This document shows, in pieces, positions 1 through 5,640 of a stretch of DNA of 15,084 nucleotides. The stretch covers positions 1 through 15,084 of the forward strand of contig WFVK01000251.1 of assembly GCA_015491705.1 (NCBI GenBank), given 5' to 3'. Below the pieces are notes generated by a model, which was not told where the DNA came from, searched no databases, and was given only the letters and a program-made list of their open reading frames with translations. Position 1 is the stretch's first letter; each line of letters begins with the position of its first letter. The translations under genes were made by a program, and so were the position numbers. The stretch is from Nitrospirota bacterium. GTDB taxonomy: Bacteria > Nitrospirota > Thermodesulfovibrionia > UBA6902.

Positions 1-52
1 CATGCCGGAGAGCCCGGCGGAAAAGCTTTATCTGCGATTCCCTGAGGAAATA
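1..52 (+). repeat. Inverted copy (D) of the operon's dispersed intergenic repeat, partial at window edge
   Basis: Read on the plus strand, 4-52 aligns with the minus-strand reading of the copy at 5545-5632 at roughly 75% identity with a few gaps. Shared blocks are GGAGAGCC, GGCGG, AAAAGCTTTAT, GCGAT and GGAAATAT. Positions 4-28 also match the reverse complement of 141-165 at 22 of 25 bases. This copy therefore faces copy A (100-195) tail to tail, with about 45 bp between them. Its beginning lies outside the window. The element type is unknown. Confidence 0.6.
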
Positions 53-64
53 TTCAGTACGCAT
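1..64 (-). CDS. Possible 5' end of a further operon gene, cut by the window edge
   Basis: An ATG at 64-62 is preceded on the minus strand by AGAGG with a 5-nt spacer, a good ribosome binding site. The frame then stays open for 21 codons to the window edge (begins MRTEYFLRES). It would be the next gene after the glycosyltransferase ending at 196. The product is not recognisable from so few residues. Caution: positions 1-52 also align in the opposite orientation with the dispersed repeat described at 100-195, so this frame may simply be repeat sequence. Twenty-one open codons are not significant alone. The call rests on the ribosome binding site and the operon context. Confidence 0.25.
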   Translation of the reverse strand, partial: MRTEYFLRESQIKLFRRALRH

Positions 65-99
65 ATCAACCTCTTTTGCAATTTCACTCCCCGTTACTT

Positions 100-195
100 C
101 CTGCAACAGAGACGTATTTCCGATATCCCATCGCTTTATAAAGGTTTTACGACGGGCTCTCCGGCCGGTTTATGCCGCATTAAGGTTATGCAACA
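100..195 (-). repeat. Dispersed intergenic repeat, copy A
   Basis: This 96-bp stretch begins (minus strand) with TGTTGCAT immediately after the stop codon of the 196-1317 gene and ends with TGTTGCAGG. Copies B (1308-1386) and C (5545-5632) share its order of blocks: a TTGCAT start, a GGAGAGCC-like block (diverged in B), the palindrome CTTTATAAAG (134-143), a GCGAYGGGAT block, and a TGCAGG end. Copy A has about 15 extra bases after TTGCAT compared with B and C. No transposase or CRISPR-like regular spacing is present. Confidence 0.75.
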
Positions 196-1317
196 CTAAG
201 GAATGCCTTTCCCTCCGTGCCCTGACAGCAGTGAACCGTATATCCTTTCAATCTCCCCGGTGTTTTTCCTTATATCAAAGAAAACCTCCGACCGCTTTCT
301 GAGTTTCTCCTTCATCTCCCGGAGGGCATGCCTGTCTTCAGCCAGTCTCCCCAGTATGAAGGCCAGCTTCAGGTCATCTCCCGCGGGGAAGAGAAATTCC
401 TCTGCTTCACGGCCCAGTGCCTCCCTGCTGGATAACAGATCGGATGCAACAACAACCTTTCCCATGGCCATGGATTCAATTACTATTCTCGGCAGGCCCT
501 CTTCCCTCAAAGAGGGCAGCACCACCGCATCAACGCCGGCAATATCCTGCCGTATGTCTCTTTTATAATCCTTAAATATAACATCGGCACCGGCAGCCGA
601 TTTTTTAAGTTCTTCGAGATACCGGCCGTCTCCCTCTCCCGTGATTATCAGTTGCACTCTTTCAGCGAGTCTGCCGGCCGCCCTGACAAGAACATCTATG
701 CCTTTTCTCCGCTCTATCCTGCCGAAATAACCGACCCGCAGCACTCCTGCGTCACTGCGGTCAGCGGAAGGCCTGAACACATCCGTATCAACACCGTTAT
801 AAACAACCTTCACCCTGTCCTTTGCACCGATTGTTTCAAATCTCCGGGCCGCTGACCGGGACACCGCTATCAGGCAGTCGGTCATGTAGTAGAGCATCCT
901 GTCCATCCACCGGAGGGAATCAGAGACTCTTAAGTGAAGGACGACCGGTATGCAGAGGATTTTCCCGACCACACCGGCATAAAAGGTCTCCCTGGGGGAT
1001 TCCGTATGGATTAAGTCAATCCCTTCCTCCTTAACAAGTCCGTACAGCCTGATCAGCCTGCTTATGACATGAAACAGATTGAAAAACCTTATGGCCGGAA
1101 AGGGGAGGATGAATACCTTTATCCCCGAGCTTGCGGCCTCTTCAGAGAATTCACCCGCACGGGGCACTATCAGAAAGGGGGTGAACCTGTCTTTATCAAG
1201 GTGTTTCAGCAACAGGTGCAGGCTTTTCTGCCCGCCCCGCCGCAATGAAGCGAAACAGCTTGTATACAGGATATTGTATTTTTTCTTCTTCACACCCTCG
1301 GATATTTCCTGCAACAA
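196..1317 (-). CDS. GT4-family (GT-B fold) glycosyltransferase
   Basis: Predicted cytoplasmic, retaining, nucleotide-sugar-dependent glycosyltransferase adding one sugar to the lipid-linked repeat unit. Donor and acceptor cannot be told from sequence. The N-terminal Rossmann half has a glycine-rich loop (FASLRRGGQKSL, about 22-33). The C-terminal half has VVYNGVDTDVF (171-181), the phosphate-binding GRIERRKG (199-206), GEGD (227-230) and the EX7E motif, E273 to E281, in EEGLPRIVIE. At 373 residues it has normal length. The start is uncertain: TTG at 1317 lies inside repeat copy B and has no clear ribosome binding site. GTG at 1293, giving a protein beginning VKKKKYNILY, fits the usual GT4 N-terminus better. 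The gene is bracketed by repeat copies A and B and is the last complete gene of the operon. Confidence 0.9.
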   Translation of the reverse strand: MLQEISEGVKKKKYNILYTSCFASLRRGGQKSLHLLLKHLDKDRFTPFLIVPRAGEFSEEAASSGIKVFILPFPAIRFFNLFHVISRLIRLYGLVKEEGIDLIHTESPRETFYAGVVGKILCIPVVLHLRVSDSLRWMDRMLYYMTDCLIAVSRSAARRFETIGAKDRVKVVYNGVDTDVFRPSADRSDAGVLRVGYFGRIERRKGIDVLVRAAGRLAERVQLIITGEGDGRYLEELKKSAAGADVIFKDYKRDIRQDIAGVDAVVLPSLREEGLPRIVIESMAMGKVVVASDLLSSREALGREAEEFLFPAGDDLKLAFILGRLAEDRHALREMKEKLRKRSEVFFDIRKNTGEIERIYGSLLSGHGGKGIP

Positions 1318-1386
1318 AGGCTTGATTCCAGAATCCCGTCGCTTTATAAAGGTATAACGGCAGGTTCTTCCGAATGTTTATGCAAT
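1308..1386 (-). repeat. Dispersed intergenic repeat, copy B, overlapping two gene ends
   Basis: This is the most diverged copy, about 79 bp. It starts (minus strand) with ATTGCATAA, contains the palindrome CTTTATAAAG (1342-1351) and GCGACGGGATTCTGG, and ends TTTGTTGCAGG. Unlike A and C it overlaps coding sequence. It supplies the last 13-14 codons and the stop of the 1344-2495 gene, and at its other end reaches into the annotated start of the 196-1317 gene. After TGCAGGAA the similarity to copy A continues a little further, to a GTGAA around position 1290. Confidence 0.7.
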
Positions 1387-2495
1387 GCCATCAGTCTCCC
1401 GTAGAGGTTCTCGATTTTATCCACCATAAGGCCGGATGAAAACCTCTCTTCAACCACTTCCCTCCCTCTCCTGCCCATCTCCGCGGCCTTTTCCGGATTC
1501 TCAACGAGAAAAACAATACTCTCGGCCAATGCATAAATATCACCCGGCGGCACCAGCAGGCCGGTCTCGCCGTGTTTCACAATCTCTGAAGTCCCGCCCA
1601 CATCTCCGGCGACCACGGGGATACCGCATGCCATGGCCTCGGCGACGGCCAGGGGCAGGCCTTCCCGCACCCCGGAGGGGTGCACAAAAATATCCATGAT
1701 GGACAAAAGCCGCGGGATATCCTCGCGGTAACCTGTAAAGATAAAATTCCTCCTGATGACCGACTCTTCAGAGGCAGCGGCCTCGATATCCTTTCTGAGG
1801 GGGCCGTCGCCGACCACGAGGAATTTGACGGCGGGGAATTTTTTCAGAACATTCACGGATGCAGCGAGGAGGCAGTGGTGCCCCTTGACCGGAACAAGGC
1901 GCGATACGCTTCCTACGACGATGTCTTCCGGTGCAAGGCTGAACTCAGCACGCACCGGGCGGGTATCAGCTATTTTTCTGAATCTCTGAATCTCAACGCT
2001 GTTATGGACGGTCTGGATTTTATGCCCCTTAATGCCGATGAATTCCACAAGACACGTCCTGACAGCCTCCGAGCATGCAATGATCCTGTCCGTAAACATG
2101 CTCAGGAAACGTTCTTTGAGGCGTTCCCTCCTGCTGAAGTTGTAATACGTATTCTGCACATGTACGAGCCTTACCGGCACGCGCGCGGGGATCGAGGCCG
2201 CCCTTCCCCACACGCCGGCCGAGGCGCCCCAGCAGTGAAGAATCTGCACCCTCTCCCGCCGGAGCCTGCATGCGAGCTCAAGCAGACTTCGTATCCTGTG
2301 GGAAGGTCTGAGACCGAGGATGACCACCTCAAATCCCTGTCTTTTCAGCTCATCGGCGATCCGCCCCCCACCGATCAGGCACCACACCGCCGTCCTGTAT
2401 CTGTCCTTATCCAGGTTTTTTACAATAATGGCAAGGGTTCTCTCCAGGCCCCCGACATTCAGATCATCAACCAGATGGACAACCGCAGTCTTCAT
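1344..2495 (-). CDS. GT4-family (GT-B fold) glycosyltransferase
   Basis: Predicted cytoplasmic retaining glycosyltransferase of 383 residues. The N-terminus has the typical HLVDDLNVGGLERTL acceptor-side glycine loop (7-21). VHNSVEIQRF (163-172), SRLVPVKGHH (198-207), VVGDGPLR (227-234), a GYREDI loop (255-260) and the EX7E motif (E278 to E286 in REGLPLAVAEAM) follow. VVAGDVGGTSEIV and the GLLVPPGD loop complete a standard GT4 donor domain. It overlaps the methyltransferase gene by ATGA, so the two are probably translationally coupled. The last residues (about HKHSEEPAVIPL) are encoded by repeat copy B and are unlikely to be part of the enzyme fold. Sugar specificity cannot be predicted. Confidence 0.92.
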   Translation of the reverse strand: MKTAVVHLVDDLNVGGLERTLAIIVKNLDKDRYRTAVWCLIGGGRIADELKRQGFEVVILGLRPSHRIRSLLELACRLRRERVQILHCWGASAGVWGRAASIPARVPVRLVHVQNTYYNFSRRERLKERFLSMFTDRIIACSEAVRTCLVEFIGIKGHKIQTVHNSVEIQRFRKIADTRPVRAEFSLAPEDIVVGSVSRLVPVKGHHCLLAASVNVLKKFPAVKFLVVGDGPLRKDIEAAASEESVIRRNFIFTGYREDIPRLLSIMDIFVHPSGVREGLPLAVAEAMACGIPVVAGDVGGTSEIVKHGETGLLVPPGDIYALAESIVFLVENPEKAAEMGRRGREVVEERFSSGLMVDKIENLYGRLMALHKHSEEPAVIPL

Positions 2496-3181
2496 TTACC
2501 TGACGCTCTCTTCCGGGCCAGCGCCACCCACCCGATGGCATCCCTTTTATCCAGTCCGTCAAAAATCGCTCCCGCGGTATAAAACAGCACTGAAAGGGGG
2601 AAGGTCAGAACAGCCGCCGTCCTCTCCGCGTGTAGGCGCGGGACAAAGGAAAGCAGGTCAGCGACCGCGTTATACCAGACATCAGCCAGCCTTACTCCAA
2701 CGAGTGAAAAGACGCCGCCTATGCGCTCGATCTTCAGAACCTCGAAACCGCCTGTCTCGATAAGCTGCTTAAGTGAATACATTGTAAACCTCCAGTAGTC
2801 ATCCGGCTCATAATGAAGGCACCAGCACATAGGACATGTTATATATGCAATGCCGCCGGGGCGCAGGACCCTCCTGATCTCATCCAGCGCCTTTGCAGGT
2901 TCTTTCAGATGTTCCAGCACCTCGCTGCAGATGACGCTGTCAAATGAATTATCAGGGAAAGGCATATTAAGCGCGCTGGCATTAACGTCCGGCCGCATCC
3001 TGATATTATCATCAATGCCCGTATAATCATGATAACACACAAATCTCTGAAATGGTTTCATACCGCAGCCCACGTCAAGCACGCGTCCCTTTAAGAACGC
3101 GCTGTTTTCCCTTATCTTGTTTCTGTGCAGTTTCCTGAGAATAAAAAGAGAATCCGTGAAAATATCCGTATCAAGTTGCAT
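2492..3181 (-). CDS. Class I SAM-dependent methyltransferase (type 11-like)
   Basis: A 229-residue Rossmann-fold methyltransferase. SAM-binding motif I is VLDVGCG (34-40), an acidic GIDD follows at 55-58, motif II is SFDSVICSEVLEHL (79-92), and LRPGG (106-110) is the post-II motif. The HYEPDDYWRFT stretch (about 123-133) is typical of the sugar/lipid-associated type 11 methyltransferases found in polysaccharide loci. It may O-methylate a sugar of the repeat unit or cap the chain; this is inferred from context. The ATG at 3181 has only a weak GAG upstream as a ribosome binding site. The stop overlaps the next gene's start by ATGA. A hydrophobic stretch at about 190-210 could mediate membrane association. 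Confidence 0.9.
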   Translation of the reverse strand: MQLDTDIFTDSLFILRKLHRNKIRENSAFLKGRVLDVGCGMKPFQRFVCYHDYTGIDDNIRMRPDVNASALNMPFPDNSFDSVICSEVLEHLKEPAKALDEIRRVLRPGGIAYITCPMCWCLHYEPDDYWRFTMYSLKQLIETGGFEVLKIERIGGVFSLVGVRLADVWYNAVADLLSFVPRLHAERTAAVLTFPLSVLFYTAGAIFDGLDKRDAIGWVALARKRASGK

Positions 3182-3195
3182 GTAATTGTCTCACA

Positions 3196-3223
3196 GTTGC
3201 ATTAACCTTGCAGCGGCATTAAA
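3196..3223 (+). repeat. Possible fragment (E) of the dispersed repeat, inverted
   Basis: In the 71-bp gap between the GT2 and methyltransferase genes, the plus strand reads GTTGCATTAACCTT, then GCGGCATTAAA after three bases. The start of copy A (minus strand) reads GTTGCATAACCTT, then GCGGCATAAA after three bases. That is about 23 matched bases with two one-base gaps and three mismatches. The rest of the element is not recognisable here. It could be a degraded inverted copy or chance. Confidence 0.3.
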
Positions 3224-3252
3224 ATTAAAATACCGCCGCAGGGGGGGTGAAA

Positions 3253-4200
3253 TCAGGTTTGTCCCCGGTATCTCAAAAAGCTTAAATATTCCTTCCACAT
3301 GATTCCCAGCGGCCCCCTGAAATACTTCACATCACGCGGCCTTCCGAATAACAGATGCAGGACAGGGAACAATCCCCATACGAGCATGCTGCGTACAAGG
3401 AGGTTGAGACTCATAACCGCCGGTGACCATCTCCCGTAGTGTTTTTCAAAGAACAGGAGCCTGCTCCTGCACTTCCACTGTTCACATTCAAGGGCTATCT
3501 GCCTGGAACTCTGATTGGCATGATGTATGACCCGTATATGGGGCACGAAATAAATCTTTCCGCCGTCTTTCCTGATTCTGTAACACAGGTCCACTTCATC
3601 ATAATACATAAAAAACCGTTCATCCATAAAACCTGCCTTTTCAAGACCCTCTCTCCTGAATAACAGGCATGCCCCGTAGGGCTGGTCAACCTCCCGCATC
3701 GAATCATGGCCCCACTGCCCCATACGGTAGCGGTTGAAAAAGGAACTGCGGGGGAATGCCTGATCAAGATACAGGCTTTCCATTAAATCAGTAAACAGGG
3801 ATGGGAAATGCCTGCAGTTTCGCTGAAGGGAGCCGTCAGGGTATATCAGCATGCCGGCCAGGCCGTCCACCCCGGGATGAGCGTCCATAAATTTAACCAT
3901 CATGCCCGGCGCGTTGTCAATAATTTCCGTATCAGGATTCAGGAGGAGGACATAACGGCCACGGCACTGCCTCATGGCCTGATTGTTGGCGCGGGCAAAT
4001 CCGGCGTTGGTACTGTTGACTATGAGTCTGACGCGGGGGAATTCCCTCCTGACCATACCGGCGCTTCCATCCGAAGAATTATTGTCCACAACAAACACCT
4101 CGAAATCTATCCCGGCGGTCTTCTGAAAAAGGGATTCCAGGCATCTTCTCAGCAAGCCCATCACATTCCAGTTGACTATCACCACCGACAGGTCAGGCAT
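3253..4200 (-). CDS. GT2-family (GT-A fold) glycosyltransferase, rhamnosyltransferase-like
   Basis: Predicted inverting glycosyltransferase of 315 residues acting at the cytoplasmic face of the inner membrane. Visible GT-A motifs: LSVVIVNWN (4-12), VVDNNSSDGS (37-46), NAGFARANNQ (65-74), the metal-binding region LLLNPDTE (85-92, NPD in place of DxD), the DGS loop (122-124), and the acceptor/base region MDERFFMYYDEVDLCYR (192-208). This set is typical of WcaE/RfbF-like enzymes, often rhamnosyltransferases, though the sugar is not proven. A hydrophobic segment at about 265-286 probably anchors the C-terminus in the membrane. The start ATG overlaps the end of the upstream GT4 gene by 8 nt and has a GGGGGAG ribosome binding site. 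Confidence 0.92.
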   Translation of the reverse strand: MPDLSVVIVNWNVMGLLRRCLESLFQKTAGIDFEVFVVDNNSSDGSAGMVRREFPRVRLIVNSTNAGFARANNQAMRQCRGRYVLLLNPDTEIIDNAPGMMVKFMDAHPGVDGLAGMLIYPDGSLQRNCRHFPSLFTDLMESLYLDQAFPRSSFFNRYRMGQWGHDSMREVDQPYGACLLFRREGLEKAGFMDERFFMYYDEVDLCYRIRKDGGKIYFVPHIRVIHHANQSSRQIALECEQWKCRSRLLFFEKHYGRWSPAVMSLNLLVRSMLVWGLFPVLHLLFGRPRDVKYFRGPLGIMWKEYLSFLRYRGQT

Positions 4201-5533
4201 TTATTCTCCCCCTTTTCCTGATGTCCATGACAGCTTCATAACATCCGAGCATCTCGTCAACATGGCTGCTGAAGGAAGTCCATGGTTTGATCCTCTGCTG
4301 CATCTGTGCGACCAGCGCCGGATTCCCGACAAACAGTTGCATTGCCCCGGCAAGCCCGCCCGCGTCGCCGGGCGGGACCAGGAAGCCGTTTTCTCCGTGT
4401 CTCAGCCATCCCGGTATCCCCCCGATATCACTTCCTATCACAGGAATGCCCGCGGTCAGCCATTCAATTCCAATGATACCAAATATTTCCTCCCAGATTG
4501 ACGGTATAATTCCCACATCCATCTCGCTGAAAACCCCGTTTATCTGTTCCGGCATGTAATGCCGCCTTAATTCCACATTAAGACGCCGATCCGGTTTCTC
4601 CTCAGGAGGCATATTCCATATAATAAGCTTTGCCCTGCACTGGTCAAGCATGGAGAAGGCATCAATCAGTATGCGGTATCCCCTCGACGGGTGCCTGCCG
4701 CTTATGTAACCGAATACAACCGGATGATTATTGTTCCTCAACGGCTTGGGTTTGATCCTTTCCAGGTTTTTTACTGAAAGCGGGATTATTCTGATCTTGT
4801 TTCTTAATACGCCGCAATCCGCAAGAATCCCGGCCGAACGGTGAGAGGAACAGTGGACGGCATCCAGCCTGTTTAAGCGCTCAACAAAAAACCGGCGCCT
4901 GAGAAGATACTGGTCGGAGAGATAAGGGACGGCTTTCCTTACCGGACGTAAAACAGGCAGGCGCGTGTACAACCATGAGGGCAGGAGGGTGCGCGCAAGC
5001 CTCATGCCGTAAGACGAGCCGGCGGCCGGCAGGACGGACAGGCATTCGGTGCACCGTCTCCCGCCGTCAAAATCGTAACAGCGCTCTTCCCCCATGTAGA
5101 GCAAATCACGCTGCGGGCAGATGTCGTAATAATTATGTATGGTTTTCAGTGAAGGTATCCCCCTGCCGGAGACAATATCCATGACGGAAGCCGGATGCAT
5201 CTGGAGTTCATGGAAATGGACTATATCCGGCCTTTCGTCATCGAGCACATTCATAACCAGTCTTTCGATATCGGGCTGGAAGCACTGTATTACGGGGTCA
5301 TTCAGGCAGCCGGGCATATAAGGCGTATTCAGTATCTCCACAAACCGTATACCCTTTTCTGAACGCGTCTTCAGGCAGGGTGCGCCTGATGAGGCACGGC
5401 GCGGCACTGCAAACAGGAAAACAGTTTCCCAGCCACGCGCGCTTACGGCCTCCATGAGGGATTCCTGATAAACTATGGCGCCTCCCCTGACAAGAGGGGA
5501 CAGCCCGAACCCGATATATAAAATCTTCGGCAT
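4193..5533 (-). CDS. GT4-family glycosyltransferase with a four-Cys insert
   Basis: Predicted GT-B glycosyltransferase of 446 residues, longer than the other two GT4 enzymes here. The N-terminal domain has LVRGGAIVYQESL (14-26) and DIVHFHELQ (103-111). An insert after IHNYYDICPQRDLLYMG carries C139, C152, C161 and C164, a cysteine set seen in some GT4 relatives and possibly a metal site. The donor domain has IIPLSV (249-254), GYISGRHPSRG (275-285, a variant of the usual GRxxxxKG loop), the EX7E motif E349 to E357 in EEIFGIIGIEW, VIGSDIGGIP and GFLVPPGD. The ATG at 5533 has only a distant GCAGGTG upstream, which is the end of repeat copy C. The stop overlaps the GT2 start. Confidence 0.9.
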   Translation of the reverse strand: MPKILYIGFGLSPLVRGGAIVYQESLMEAVSARGWETVFLFAVPRRASSGAPCLKTRSEKGIRFVEILNTPYMPGCLNDPVIQCFQPDIERLVMNVLDDERPDIVHFHELQMHPASVMDIVSGRGIPSLKTIHNYYDICPQRDLLYMGEERCYDFDGGRRCTECLSVLPAAGSSYGMRLARTLLPSWLYTRLPVLRPVRKAVPYLSDQYLLRRRFFVERLNRLDAVHCSSHRSAGILADCGVLRNKIRIIPLSVKNLERIKPKPLRNNNHPVVFGYISGRHPSRGYRILIDAFSMLDQCRAKLIIWNMPPEEKPDRRLNVELRRHYMPEQINGVFSEMDVGIIPSIWEEIFGIIGIEWLTAGIPVIGSDIGGIPGWLRHGENGFLVPPGDAGGLAGAMQLFVGNPALVAQMQQRIKPWTSFSSHVDEMLGCYEAVMDIRKRGRINA

Positions 5534-5544
5534 GATGTCTTACA

Positions 5545-5632
5545 CCTGCATATCCCTTACAGAGATATATTTCCGGTATCCCATCGCTTTATAAAGCTTT
5601 TACCGCCGGCTCTCCTGCCCTGCTCATGCAAC
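5545..5632 (-). repeat. Dispersed intergenic repeat, copy C
   Basis: This copy fills most of the 107-bp gap between the radical SAM gene and the 4193-5533 glycosyltransferase gene. Read on the minus strand it begins GTTGCATGAG nine bases after the upstream stop codon and ends ATATGCAGG shortly before the next start. It contains a perfect 12-bp palindrome GCTTTATAAAGC (5586-5597). From the AAAA before the palindrome to TCTCTGT it matches copy A over about 43 bp with only a handful of substitutions. Confidence 0.75.
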
Positions 5633-5640
5633 ATCAATGT

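Noticed and set aside
2..199. Plus-strand 65-codon frame
   Set aside because: It runs through repeat copies D and A and antisense to the gap; no ribosome binding site or recognisable protein. Better explained as repeat sequence.
1680..2582. Plus-strand 300-codon frame
   Set aside because: Lies antisense to a clearly conserved glycosyltransferase gene; the translation has no recognisable motif and is a shadow frame.
100..5632. CRISPR array or integron attC sites as explanation for the repeats
   Set aside because: Copies are far apart with genes between and are imperfect, so not CRISPR. The ends (TTGCAT, TGCAGG) do not fit the attC core-site consensus and no integrase is present.
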